Shown here: positions 13,001 through 20,567 of the stretch, piece by piece | How positions within the stretch are numbered: position 1 is the stretch's first letter | How the letters are laid out: every line of letters starts with the position of its first letter | DNA from: Terriglobales bacterium | Lineage (GTDB): Bacteria > Acidobacteriota > Terriglobia > Terriglobales > Acidobacteriaceae | Length of the DNA stretch: 64,000 nucleotides | Assembly: GCA_035651995.1 (NCBI GenBank) | Contig: DASRER010000004.1 | Coordinates: forward strand, 1-64,000 | Direction of reading: 5' to 3' | Position numbers and translations under genes: made by a program | The notes under the pieces: generated by a model | The model's database searches: none | Seen by the model: only the letters and a program-made list of their open reading frames with translations | What the model was told of the DNA's origin: nothing

Positions 13001-13211
13001 CGCCGGTGACGGCGCCGAAGTAGTACGTGAGCGGATCACCGGGAACGCCGGCGGCAGCTTCGGCGCGGCCCCCGCGGAATGGGCCGACCAGGCGCCAACG
13101 CAAACCGTCGTACAAGTTCGCAGGCACCTGCTGAGCGACTGCGTCGAGGGATGCGACGGACAGAACCAAGCTGGCGAGGCAGAGCAGAAGCGCGCGGCAG
13201 GAACGAGTCAT
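10095..13211 (-). CDS. Secreted VPS10/BNR-repeat beta-propeller protein
   Basis: Large exported protein (1,038 residues; signal peptide ends near SVASLDAVAQ) made of sortilin/BNR-type propeller repeats. Many Asp-box-like units recur, such as STDAGKTWTNIG, SKDGGRNWERIL, STDGGDHWTRLSG and TRDGGKSWSRV, over roughly residues 30-720. An Ig-like segment and an alpha-helical C-terminal region near 900-1,030 follow. Such proteins are abundant in Acidobacteriota and are often labelled glycosyl hydrolase or photosystem-stability-like, but no catalytic activity is established, and none of the sialidase catalytic residues can be assigned here. It is the third gene of a tight operon (4-bp spacing) behind the PLP enzyme and the amino-acid permease. 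A long open frame on the opposite strand is a codon-composition shadow. Confidence 0.8.
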   Translation of the reverse strand: MTRSCRALLLCLASLVLSVASLDAVAQQVPANLYDGLRWRLVGPFRGGRAEAAAGVPGDPLTYYFGAVTGGVWKTTNGGITWSPITDAAGIWSIGVITVAPSDPNIIYVGTGEPCLRNTISEGDGVYRSTDAGKTWTNIGLKDSRHIGAIVVDPKNPDVVYVAAIGHAFGPNPERGLYRSKDGGRNWERILYVDDKTGAVDVTLDPKNPNVMFASMYEVRRTAYSLTSGGPGSGLYKSTDGGDHWTRLSGHGLPAGVLGRIGVSISAADSKRVYAIIEAETNAVYRSDDAGENWQVVNSEPIWVRPWYGNHIYADPQDADTVYGLALNTLRSTDGGRTFKVVPVPHGDNHFLWIDPTNNKRMIEADDGGVSISMDGGATWTPQNNQPTGQFYHVTTDSNFNYRIYASQQDNTSLAILNRGDGPAITDRDFYTVGGGESGYNWPDPRDSNIVFSGDHNGHITRFDRASGQVQNIAPWLGARAHPPAGLKHRFNWTPPMIISPHDPSVWYVGSEVVFKTTTGGMSWSIISPDLTRNDKSKQQSSPAPLTPDNASSEYYDTLFALAESPVQKDLLWAGTDDGIVQLTRDGGKSWSRVTPQQLPEWSRIGMIEPSSKAAGTAYLAADLHYSDDFRPMIFKTSDFGKTWTGITRGIAPGHWVHSIHADPQRPGMLYAGTEGGLYVSFDDGANWTSLKLNLPPVPVWDTTVNGDDLIIATHGRGLWVLDDITPLRQATPEVAAAGVHLYKPAVSYRERGGGGFAGGGPVRNAGQNPPVGAAIDFFLASEPSAPITLDILDAKGAVLHHATSAKPGPPPAAGGPEPATPREPALTARAGMNRYRWNYRAQGPTPVPGLFILETLGGGPLVPPGTYQVRLTVAGQQHTAPLEIKADPRVKATTADLLKQYDFCVQVRDRVNELHNAVIQIRNSRASVEKASAGGDAGRRSTIDGLLRKMADIEGKMTQVRSTSRDAALVYPILLDAQYAELANVAGAADTAPPQQLYDLLHEYDARRDALMAEWKAVQQDVARLGVGPSAEKPAGN

Positions 13212-13215
13212 GGGA

Positions 13216-14481
13216 TCACCCCTGAGTCACGAGATTGCGAAGCGCGGCGCCGAAGGCGCGGACTTCGTCGATGGTGTTGTAGTGGACCAGCGATGCCCGC
13301 ACCGTGCCGGAAGCGGGATCAAGGCCGAGGCGGCGGATGAGGCGCGGCGAATAGTTGTGCCCGTCGCGGACGCCAATCCCTCTGGCGGCGAGCGCCTCAC
13401 AGATCTGCGCGGGCCCGACGCCGTCAACGGTGAAGCTGAAGGTGGGCGTGCGCAGCGCGAGCTGCGATTCGCCGCTCAATCCGTAAATATGCGAGCCGGG
13501 AACAGCCCGCAGCGCGGCGAGCATTTCGCGTGACAGCGTCTGCTCGTAGCTGGTGATGGCGTTCATCGCGGCGATGATTTTTTCGCGCCGCGAACCGGCG
13601 CGCGGCTGGACTCGCTTGCCAAGCCACTCCAGGTACTGCACGACGGCGTCCATGCCGGCGACGTTCTCGTACGTGTAGGTGCCGGCTTCGATCTTCCAGG
13701 GCGGCTCGTCGGGGATGAAGTCTTCGCGGAACGTGGGCAGTTCGCGGAGGGCGCCGAAGCGCCCCCAGAGGAAGCCCATGTGCGGCGCGAAGATCTTGTA
13801 GCCGGAGCAAACCAGGTAGTCGCAATCCCAGGCCTGCACGTCGAACAGGCCGTGCGGGCCGTAATGAACTGCGTCGACGAAGACCTGCGCGCCGGCGGCG
13901 TGGGCGCGGCGCGCGACGTCGGCGATGCCGGTGATCGAGCCGAGCGCGTTCGAGGCAAGCGTGCACGCGACCAAACGCGTGCGCGAGGAGAGAAGCGCGT
14001 CGAGGTCCTCGGGGTGGAGCAGGCCGTCGTCGCGGAACTTCCACCAGACGAAGCGCGCTCCTTCGCGCTCCAGCGCGAGCCAGGTGGCGACGTTCGCTTC
14101 GTGGTCCAGGTCAGTGACGATGATCTCGTTGCGCTGACCAAGCGTCTGGCCGATGGCGAGGCTTACGGTCCGAATGAACGAGGTGGCATTCAGGCCGAAG
14201 GCGACTTCTTCCGGGCGATTGGCGTTGAGGAACAGCGCGACCGACTCGCGCGCGGAGGCGATCGTCTCGTCCACGGCGCGCGACTGCGGATAGCGGCCTC
14301 CGCGCTGCACGTTGCGGCGCAACAGGTGGCCCGCGGTGGTATCGAGCACGATCTGCGGCGCCTGCGCGCCGGCGGCGTTGTCGAAGAAGACGAACCCGGG
14401 GTTGTCGCGGACCGCGGGGAACTGGTTGCGGACCTCGGCCACGGGAAAATCAACCTGCGCGGGACTGTGGGCCGCGGGCAT
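13216..14481 (-). CDS. Cysteine-desulfurase-like class V aminotransferase
   Basis: PLP-dependent fold-type I enzyme of 421 residues, related to SufS/NifS and especially to the cysteine-desulfurase-like subfamily (TIGR01976 type). Visible features are FFDNAAGAQAP near the N-terminus, TDLDHEANVATW, VDAVHYGPHGLFDV, the PLP-lysine motif CSGYKIFAPHMGFLWG, and the C-terminal GIGVRDGHNYSP segment. The usual mobile-loop cysteine (xHHCAQP) is absent, so classical desulfurase activity is doubtful; a lyase or aminotransferase acting on an amino acid is equally possible. ATG 14481 follows the permease stop by 4 bp and has GGAG 7 bases upstream. The context suggests catabolism of the amino acid imported by that permease. 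Confidence 0.8.
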   Translation of the reverse strand: MPAAHSPAQVDFPVAEVRNQFPAVRDNPGFVFFDNAAGAQAPQIVLDTTAGHLLRRNVQRGGRYPQSRAVDETIASARESVALFLNANRPEEVAFGLNATSFIRTVSLAIGQTLGQRNEIIVTDLDHEANVATWLALEREGARFVWWKFRDDGLLHPEDLDALLSSRTRLVACTLASNALGSITGIADVARRAHAAGAQVFVDAVHYGPHGLFDVQAWDCDYLVCSGYKIFAPHMGFLWGRFGALRELPTFREDFIPDEPPWKIEAGTYTYENVAGMDAVVQYLEWLGKRVQPRAGSRREKIIAAMNAITSYEQTLSREMLAALRAVPGSHIYGLSGESQLALRTPTFSFTVDGVGPAQICEALAARGIGVRDGHNYSPRLIRRLGLDPASGTVRASLVHYNTIDEVRAFGAALRNLVTQG

Positions 14482-14485
14482 GAAA

Positions 14486-15931
14486 CTACTCCGCTCCTTC
14501 CGCAGCGGTCGGGGCTGAGATGCGCGCGGCGTTCGCCGCCAGTTGGCCGGTCCGCCTGCTCCTGAAATAAGCGATGGAAATCAATCCGAGCATGGGTATG
14601 AACGCGGGGATGGTGTAACGCAAACCGTCTACCCAAAACGTCGTTGCGCTGATGGCGAGCACCGCGGCGATGGCGGTGATGGTCGGCACAGGATGCGCCG
14701 GCAGGCGCAGCGGCAGTCGCGCCGCGAGCTCGGCGCCGATCGTTTTGCGGAAGTTCAGGTGCGAAAGCAGGATCACGATCCAGACAAAGAACATTCCGGC
14801 TACCGCCGTCCCGTAAAGCAAAAGGAAGGCGTTCGAGGGCGCGTAGATCGCCAGCAGGACGGCAGCGGCCATTCCCGCGGTGGAGACCACCAGGGCGCGC
14901 AAAGGAACTCCCGCTGGGGAAACGTTTCCCAGCCACGCGGGCGCGTATCCGCCGCGGGCGAGCGAGAACAGCATGCGCGTGGAAAGATAAAGATTGGTGT
15001 TGGCGCTGGAGAGCGCGGCGGTGATGACCACTGCGTTCATGATGCTTGCCGCAAACGGAATTCCCACCGCCGCGAAGGTCCGCACAAACGGACTGCCGGA
15101 AAGTCCGGCGCCGGCGGTGGCGTTCCACGGCGAAACCGCCAGCGAGATGAAGAGCGCCAAGATGTAAAAGAGGATCAGCCGGAGCACGATGGTGCGCATG
15201 GCGCGGGGAATGCTCTTTTCCGGCTGTTGCGCTTCGCCGGCCGTGACCGCGATCACTTCGACACCCATGTAGCTGGTGATGCCGAGTGTGAGGGCGAGCC
15301 ACACGCCCGACCATCCGTTGGGCAGGAATCCGCCGTGCGCGGTGAGGTTGCGCAACCCGATCGCCGGCCAAGGTCCGATGCCGGCGACGAGCGCGAACCC
15401 GAGCAGGATGAAGGCGACGATGGCGACCACCTTGATCAGCGCGAACCAGTATTCGAACTCGCCGAAGCGGCCGACCTGCATGCTGTTCACGGCAACCAGT
15501 CCGGCGGAGACGGCCAGCACCCAGATCCACTGCGGCACCGCCGGAAACCAGTACGCGAAGTAAATCCCGACGGCGGTGACTTCGGCGCCGATGGCGATGA
15601 TCTGCACGATGCCGTAAGTGGCGCGAACCGCGAATCCGGACCAGGGAGAGAGATATTTTTCCGCGTAGATTCCGAACGATCCCGCGACGGGATGCACGAC
15701 GGCCATCTCGGCCACGGCGCAGGCGAGAATGCCGGCGACGACGGCGCCGGCGACGTAGGTGATGAGCACTCCCGGTCCGGCCAGACGGATGGTGACGCCG
15801 CTGCCCAGGAACAGTCCGACACCGATGGCGCCGCCGATTGCGATCATGCTGAGCTGGCGCTCGGTGAGGCGGCGCTGGAGGCTTTCGCCTTCGCGCGCTG
15901 TCTTGTTGCCGTCCGGTGCCGAGCCGGTCAT
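14486..15931 (-). CDS. APC-superfamily amino-acid permease
   Basis: Polytopic inner-membrane transporter of 481 residues with about twelve hydrophobic segments. The first holds the APC consensus IAIGGAIGVGLFLGSG, followed by GPGVLITYVAGAVVAGILACAVAEMA, the signature of the amino-acid transporter (AAT/GABA permease) group. Such proteins are proton-coupled importers of single amino acids; the substrate cannot be read from sequence. ATG 15931 has a GGGGAGAG ribosome-binding site. It is first in an operon with a class V PLP enzyme and a BNR protein. It is transcribed divergently from a GntR regulator, with a palindromic operator between them, so control by that regulator is likely. Confidence 0.92.
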   Translation of the reverse strand: MTGSAPDGNKTAREGESLQRRLTERQLSMIAIGGAIGVGLFLGSGVTIRLAGPGVLITYVAGAVVAGILACAVAEMAVVHPVAGSFGIYAEKYLSPWSGFAVRATYGIVQIIAIGAEVTAVGIYFAYWFPAVPQWIWVLAVSAGLVAVNSMQVGRFGEFEYWFALIKVVAIVAFILLGFALVAGIGPWPAIGLRNLTAHGGFLPNGWSGVWLALTLGITSYMGVEVIAVTAGEAQQPEKSIPRAMRTIVLRLILFYILALFISLAVSPWNATAGAGLSGSPFVRTFAAVGIPFAASIMNAVVITAALSSANTNLYLSTRMLFSLARGGYAPAWLGNVSPAGVPLRALVVSTAGMAAAVLLAIYAPSNAFLLLYGTAVAGMFFVWIVILLSHLNFRKTIGAELAARLPLRLPAHPVPTITAIAAVLAISATTFWVDGLRYTIPAFIPMLGLISIAYFRSRRTGQLAANAARISAPTAAEGAE

Positions 15932-15990
15932 TGTCTCTCCCCGGGGTCACTCGCCGCGCGATTCGGGTTGCGCGGCGCGCACAACGATAT

Positions 15991-16010
15991 ACAATCGGTA
16001 TGCCAATTGT
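15991..16010. promoter_or_regulatory. Inverted-repeat operator in the permease/gntR divergent promoter
   Basis: ACAATCGGTATGCCAATTGT is a 20-bp inverted repeat with 8 of 10 matching pairs centred on GGTATRCC, the half-site style of FCD-type GntR regulators. It overlaps plausible promoters on both strands. On the minus strand GTGACA and TATATC are separated by 16 bp (16013-15986). On the plus strand TACAAT (15990-15995) follows TTGCGC (15968-15973) by 16 bp. It is the best operator candidate in the window. Confidence 0.65.
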
Positions 16011-16077
16011 CACGTCCCGCGCAGGAGAAAAAGATTTCGTTGCCCGCAACCGCGGGTTCGGATGGTGGAAGGTCGCG

Positions 16078-16839
16078 ATGAAAACCAAGCCCGGCAGGTC
16101 AGCCTTATCTCGAAGCAGCAAGCGGCGCGGCGGCGCGAAGATGCCGGCCATTCCTCCGGTACTGAAGAGCATGACCGCCTCGGCCACTCCGGGCTCGCTC
16201 GGGAGCCGGGTTTACCAGGCGCTGAAGCGCGACATCATCACGGGCGTGTTTCGCTCGGGAGAGGCGCTCACCGAGAGCCTGCTGGCGAAGCGATACCGCG
16301 GCAGCCGCACGCCGGTGCGTGAGGCCGCAGTGCGGCTGCAGCAGGAGAACCTGCTGCTGATCGTGCCCAGCCGTGGATACTTCGTGCGGCACATCACGAT
16401 CAACGAGCTGAACCAGCTCTACGAGTACCGCGCGGCGCTCGAGTCGGCGTGCGCGGACCTGGCGGCGCGCAAGGGCGCCGCTGCCGGCGAGATTGACCAC
16501 CTGAGCAGCCTGGGGCAGGTGCACTTCGAGAAAGACGACCGGGCCAGCTACGAGCGGTTCATCGAGTCGGACACCGCATTTCACATCGGGATCGCGCAGC
16601 TCACGCGCAATCAGCTGCTGACCGAGGCGGTGCGCGACGTGCGCTGCCACATGGAGCGCATCATGTACGCGGCGATCAACATTCACTACTACGGCGAGTC
16701 GCCGGCCAAGGAGCACGCGGGCATTATCCAGGCAATCCGCGATCGCGACGCGGAGCGCGCCCGCCGCCTGATGCAGGAACACATTTACATCTCCAAGGAG
16801 AAGGTGTTCCAGCTGGCAAGCAACTCGCGGGTGCTGTAG
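16078..16839 (+). CDS. GntR-family transcriptional regulator (FadR/FCD subgroup)
   Basis: Regulator of about 253 residues. The winged helix-turn-helix runs from SRVYQALKRDIITGVFRSGEAL through LAKRYRGSRTPVREAAVRL. It is followed by an all-helical FCD effector domain (ITINELNQLYEYRAALESACADLA, FIESDTAFHIGIAQLT, then H and E positions in the last helices) that usually binds a metal and a carboxylate or amino-acid ligand. ATG 16078 is chosen for its GGAAGG at 5-base spacing; the frame runs back to 15916 through the operator and cannot all be coding. It is divergent from the permease operon and probably represses or activates it through the 15991-16010 palindrome. Confidence 0.88.
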   Translation: MKTKPGRSALSRSSKRRGGAKMPAIPPVLKSMTASATPGSLGSRVYQALKRDIITGVFRSGEALTESLLAKRYRGSRTPVREAAVRLQQENLLLIVPSRGYFVRHITINELNQLYEYRAALESACADLAARKGAAAGEIDHLSSLGQVHFEKDDRASYERFIESDTAFHIGIAQLTRNQLLTEAVRDVRCHMERIMYAAINIHYYGESPAKEHAGIIQAIRDRDAERARRLMQEHIYISKEKVFQLASNSRVL

Positions 16840-16938
16840 CGGCCCCGCCAAACGCCAACGTTCCGCAACCGCCATACCAGCGGCGGTATACGGCCTGCAT
16901 CCTCGCCCAGGCTTTGCGTGCCTGGTTCCAGACTTTGC

Positions 16939-18492
16939 CTATTCGCCCTTGAACTGAATGGCAACATCGGTGGAGGACGAAACGGGCCTGCCGTTCAGGG
17001 TGGCCGGACGGTAAGTCCACTCGCGCACGGCCCTGACCGAGGCCGCGACGAGGTATGGATCGCCGCTGATGACGCGCGCGTCGGTGACTTTGCCTTCCGC
17101 CGAAATGGCGATGTGCAGTCTCACGACGCCGGACCGGCGCAGGAGCTTGGCTTGCGCCGGGTACTCGGGAGGCCGTCCCTGCAAGCGCGTGGCGGGAACC
17201 GCGAGCGACTCCTTCGCCACAAGAGCGGCAGCCGGAGCGGCCGCGGCAGGCAGGTCAGGCAGCGGCCTGACCGAGCCGGCCGTGAGTCCGAGGGAAGGCG
17301 GCTCGACGGGCTCTTCCGGCTTTGCGACCGGCTTGCCGGTGCTCAACTGAAGGACGGCGACCGGCTCCTCGGCCTTTTCGGGCGCGTGCGTGTGCGCCGG
17401 CTCAGGCTTCGGTCCTTCCGTCTTGGCAACGACGGGGGAAGCGGCGGGCTGTGGCGAGGCAGTGACTGGGGTTGGGGCCGGAGGTTGTGGGGCTGGGGTC
17501 GCGGGAATCGGCTCGTCCGTCGCTGCCGGAGCCGGCACGGCGGGCGCAGGCGCCTGATGGGCGGCCACGTTCTCCGGCGCGGGGGGCGCAGCCGGCGCGG
17601 TCCTGTGCCGCACGTAGAGGACGAGGCCGAGGCCCAGCAACACGAGCGCGGCAACAGGTCCGGCCAGCAGGAAAACATTTCTCCGGCTCCAGGTTTGCGG
17701 CGCGCGGTTGGCGACGTGCGACGGATGCGGGACAGCGACCGGCGATGTTGCCGGACGAGCGGTGTAAGTGGCGGCCGGTTTCGGTTTGACGAGAGAGCCG
17801 TGCGACGTCGGGTCCTCGGCGAAGCCCAGGACATCGGGGCTCACGCTCGTCGGCGCCGGCTGTTCCTGTTCCTTAACCAACTCCGACACCGGTTTCGGGG
17901 CCGCGGGTTTGGGGGACGGGGCAACCGGCGGAACGCGGACCGGCTCCGGTTCCTGGAGCAGGGAAGTGAGGTCAATCTCGAGGGGCGATTCGGTCGCGGA
18001 CGACCGCAGCGGTTCGGCCGGTTCCGACTCGCTGAGCTTGCTGGCGAGCACGTCGCGCAGGGCCATGAGGATGGCGATGTGCGAGGCGCTGAACGCCTTT
18101 TGCGCCTGGGAGAGCACGGCGAGCACGGCACGCACTTCGCCGCCCCACGGCACAGGAACGCTCATGATGGAGCGCACGCGGAGCGCACGGAAAGCGCCTT
18201 CGAGCTGCGCTTCGGCGTCGGGATCGGCGCAGGTCTGGACCTTCTTTGTGGTGACGCACAGCCCGGTCACGCCGCTGGGAAACGGAATCGTGGCGCCAAC
18301 TTCAGGCGCGATGCCGTCGCTGGTGCGAATTACCAGATCGTTGCGACGGCGGAGAGCGATGACGACGCCGGTGGCGCCGGTGAGACACTGCGCGCGCTCG
18401 GCGATTTCCGACAGCTCTTCCGCGAGCAGAAGGGCATTCGCGCTCAGCGGAGGAGGCGCGACCCGCGATTCGGTCCTGGGGACGGTTGCCAT
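16939..18492 (-). CDS. GAF domain - TM helix - Pro-rich linker - TonB C-terminal domain protein
   Basis: Protein of 517 residues with an unusual order of parts. A GAF-type ligand/sensor domain (about 20-155; SGVTGLCVTTKK, RALRVRSIMSVPV) is followed by an acidic linker and a single transmembrane helix (about 273-294; VFLLAGPVAALVLLGLGLVL). A long Pro/Ala/Glu periplasmic spacer leads to a TonB C-terminal domain (about 435-517; PPEYPAQAKLLRRSGVVRL and AVREWTYRPATLNGRPV). The predicted topology puts the sensor in the cytoplasm and the TonB domain in the periplasm, where it could energise or signal to TonB-dependent receptors. ATG 18492 is preferred (GGGGAGG 9 bases upstream) over 18516. No exbB/exbD lies nearby. 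The architecture is seen directly; its role is inferred. Confidence 0.85.
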   Translation of the reverse strand: MATVPRTESRVAPPPLSANALLLAEELSEIAERAQCLTGATGVVIALRRRNDLVIRTSDGIAPEVGATIPFPSGVTGLCVTTKKVQTCADPDAEAQLEGAFRALRVRSIMSVPVPWGGEVRAVLAVLSQAQKAFSASHIAILMALRDVLASKLSESEPAEPLRSSATESPLEIDLTSLLQEPEPVRVPPVAPSPKPAAPKPVSELVKEQEQPAPTSVSPDVLGFAEDPTSHGSLVKPKPAATYTARPATSPVAVPHPSHVANRAPQTWSRRNVFLLAGPVAALVLLGLGLVLYVRHRTAPAAPPAPENVAAHQAPAPAVPAPAATDEPIPATPAPQPPAPTPVTASPQPAASPVVAKTEGPKPEPAHTHAPEKAEEPVAVLQLSTGKPVAKPEEPVEPPSLGLTAGSVRPLPDLPAAAAPAAALVAKESLAVPATRLQGRPPEYPAQAKLLRRSGVVRLHIAISAEGKVTDARVISGDPYLVAASVRAVREWTYRPATLNGRPVSSSTDVAIQFKGE

Positions 18493-18516
18493 AAGAATGA
18501 GCCTCCCCGTGTTCAT

Positions 18517-18928
18517 TTTCCGTACTGACCGGCTACGAGAGCCGGTGCATATAGATGTTTATCGCGGCGGGACCTGGAGCGATACATCACGAGCGTGCAG
18601 TGTGCTTGTGGATGGGGGAAACGAAGGTGTATGGACCAGTGGGTTAGCGGGCAGGCGCCGGAGGCCAGTGGGACCTTGCGATGAGGGCCCTCCCCGGTCG
18701 AGCGAAGCACGAGGCCGAAGTACTGGGGGTGCTTGGCGACGCAGGCCTGCGCGAGGGCCACACGCATCCATGCTGCCGGCGTGCGCGGTGGGAGTTTAAT
18801 GGCGGGGCGGCTTCCACAAGGGTTGGGAGAAGAGCAACTGCGATTTCGAGCTTGCGGCGGTGTGGTCTTAAACTGGCGGGGCGGCCGCGGCGGGAAGCGG
18901 CGATTCCGAGATCGCAAGAAGAGCGCCG
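18517..18928. other. Divergent intergenic region without recognised features
   Basis: The 412 bp between the GAF-TonB gene and the HAD gene carry only overlapping GC-driven open frames with no recognisable protein similarity. I see no clear promoter or repeat. Confidence 0.4.
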
Positions 18929-19633
18929 GTGAGCGACAAGCTGGTCTTCCTGTTCGACGTGGACAACACGCTGCTGGACAACGACCGGGTGGCCGCAGAC
19001 CTGCGGAACCACCTGGAGCGCGAGGTGGGGCACGAACGGCAGGAGCGCTACTGGAGCATCTTCGAAGGATTGCGCGCCGAAGTGGGTTACGCCGACTACC
19101 TGGGGGCGCTACAGCTCTATCGCGCAAATTTTCCGCGTGATCCGCACCTGTTAACGGTGTCGCACTTCCTGCTGGAGTACCCATTCGCGCATCGCCTGTT
19201 TCCCAACTCGCTCGACGCGGTGGACCATGTGAAGCAGTTCGGCAAGCCGGTCATTTTGTCTGACGGCGATGTTGTCTTCCAGCCGCACAAGGTCTGGCGC
19301 TCGGGGCTGCACGACGCATTTGACGGGGCGGTCCTGATCTATATCAACAAGGAGTTCGAATTGGAGGATGTGGAGCGCCGGTATCCGGCGGAGCATTACG
19401 TGCTGGTCGACGATAAGGTGCGCATCCTGACGGCCGTGAAGCGGATCTGGGGGCGGCGCGTGACGACGGTTTTTCCGCGACAGGGGCACTATGCTCTCGA
19501 CGAGAAGCTGGTGAGCAGTTTCCCGCCGCCCGATTTCACCATCCCGCGGATTGGAGACCTGGTCACGCTGGATTTTGGAGCACTGGTGGAGAAGTCAGGT
19601 GCGGCGGACCGGCAAGGACGGGCACAAGGTTAA
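18929..19633 (+). CDS. HAD-superfamily hydrolase
   Basis: Soluble protein of 234 residues with HAD phosphatase motifs: motif I FDVDNTLLDND (nucleophile and acid/base Asp), motif II PVILSDGD, a basic residue in the core, and motif IV VLVDDKVRILTAVK. The helical cap between motifs I and II is short. The substrate is not evident; members hydrolyse phosphomonoesters or beta-phosphoglucose-like compounds. A GTG start at 18929 with a weak purine-rich AAGAAGAG upstream is the only sensible one. The gene stands alone; downstream lies a decayed outer-membrane-protein end rather than an operon partner. Confidence 0.8.
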   Translation: MSDKLVFLFDVDNTLLDNDRVAADLRNHLEREVGHERQERYWSIFEGLRAEVGYADYLGALQLYRANFPRDPHLLTVSHFLLEYPFAHRLFPNSLDAVDHVKQFGKPVILSDGDVVFQPHKVWRSGLHDAFDGAVLIYINKEFELEDVERRYPAEHYVLVDDKVRILTAVKRIWGRRVTTVFPRQGHYALDEKLVSSFPPPDFTIPRIGDLVTLDFGALVEKSGAADRQGRAQG

Positions 19634-19643
19634 AGTTGCATAA

Positions 19644-19799
19644 CGGCGCTTGAGCGCTTCGAGCGCGCGGCATGTCCGGGACCTTGCCAGCGGCGCCACG
19701 AATACCTGGGTCGCGTATCAGTTGCCCATCAACAATGCCGGCGGGCAGGCAACTTACGATTCGCGGCAGGTAGAGCTGGTGGCGCACTTCACGTTCTAG
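19644..19799 (+). pseudogene. C-terminal remnant of an outer-membrane beta-barrel protein
   Basis: An open frame with no start codon, entered after a TAA at 19641-19643, reads DLASGATNTWVAYQLPINNA and then ATYDSRQVELVAHFTF before a TAG at 19797. Alternating hydrophobic residues and a terminal Phe are typical of the last strands of outer-membrane barrels. Nothing upstream encodes the rest of a barrel: the HAD gene ends 10 bp earlier in another frame. The piece therefore appears to be a decayed gene end that still keeps its terminator. Confidence 0.5.
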
Positions 19800-19816
19800 G
19801 AACGGGAAACGCACCG

Positions 19817-19846
19817 ATAGCGCCGCTTCGGCGGCGCTATTTTTTT
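19817..19846 (+). terminator. Rho-independent terminator
   Basis: A perfect 10-bp stem ATAGCGCCGC / GCGGCGCTAT closed by a TTCG tetraloop is followed directly by a run of seven T (19840-19846). It ends plus-strand transcription from the HAD gene and remnant region, and faces the convergent acetyltransferase gene. Confidence 0.93.
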
Positions 19847-19850
19847 GCAT

Positions 19851-20438
19851 TCAGTCCAGCTTGAATTGCAGGTGCTGTTTCACGGCCGGCCACTCGGCGG
19901 CGATGATGGAGTAGACGACGGTGTCGCGCAGGGCGCCGTTGCTGTGCAGCTGGTGGCTGCGCAGGATGCCATCTTGCTTGGCGCCGAGGCGCTCGATGGC
20001 GCGGCGGCTTGCGTGGTTGAAGAAGCTGGTGCGGAATTCGACGGCGATGCACGCCAGCTTTTCGAAGGCGTAGGCCAGGAGCAGCAACTTGCACTCGGTG
20101 TTGATGGCGGTGCGCTGGGCGGATTGCGCGTACCAGGTGGAGCCGATCTCCACGCGGCGGTTGCGCGCGTCGATGTTCATGAAAGAGGTCATGCCGACAA
20201 TGCCGCCGCCGGCGAGATCGCGAACTGTCCATGGCAGCATGGAGCCGGAGCGTTGCAGGTCGAGGCGGCGCTCGATTTCGGCGCGCATCCCCTCGGGCGA
20301 AGGGACGACCGTGTACCAGAGCTTCCAGAGCTCGCCGTCGCGGGCGGCGGCGACGAGGCCGTCATGGTGCTCGAGCGAGAGCGGTTCCAGAGCGGCGTGG
20401 CGGCCGCGGAGCGTGATGGGGGCGGTGAATGGGTCCAT
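19851..20438 (-). CDS. GNAT-family N-acetyltransferase (RimJ/RimL-like)
   Basis: Acetyl-CoA-dependent acetyltransferase of 195 residues of the Acetyltransf_3 group. It begins ITLRGRHAALEPLSLEH and has IVGMTSFMNIDARNRRVEIGSTWY, followed by the acetyl-CoA pyrophosphate-loop equivalent and the C-terminal ASRRAIERLGAKQDGILRSH segment typical of RimL-like enzymes. Members acetylate protein N-termini, amino acids or other small amines; the target is unknown. ATG 20438 has no strong ribosome-binding site. It is monocistronic and convergent with the terminator at 19817. Confidence 0.85.
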   Translation of the reverse strand: MDPFTAPITLRGRHAALEPLSLEHHDGLVAAARDGELWKLWYTVVPSPEGMRAEIERRLDLQRSGSMLPWTVRDLAGGGIVGMTSFMNIDARNRRVEIGSTWYAQSAQRTAINTECKLLLLAYAFEKLACIAVEFRTSFFNHASRRAIERLGAKQDGILRSHQLHSNGALRDTVVYSIIAAEWPAVKQHLQFKLD

Positions 20439-20567
20439 TTCGGAAGGAGTGGCGATGCGCGGATTCTATCAGCCAGGCCCTAAAGGCCAGAGAGGCACGG
20501 GAGGGCAGCCCCGTCCGGAGCAACTGCCGCGCCGGGCGGGGCATCTTTGGCGGGTGGGGAGATGTCC

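Noticed and set aside
10203-13340. A 1,045-codon open frame on the strand opposite the BNR-repeat gene
   Set aside because: It mirrors the BNR gene almost end to end, has no recognisable domain and is Ala/Gly/Arg/Val-rich as expected from the complement of GC-rich codons. The minus-strand protein has a signal peptide and clear repeats.
16883-16892. Third GGTATAC-like site after the gntR stop
   Set aside because: It lies between convergent gene ends with no promoter, so it is probably chance or part of a small hairpin and not an operator.
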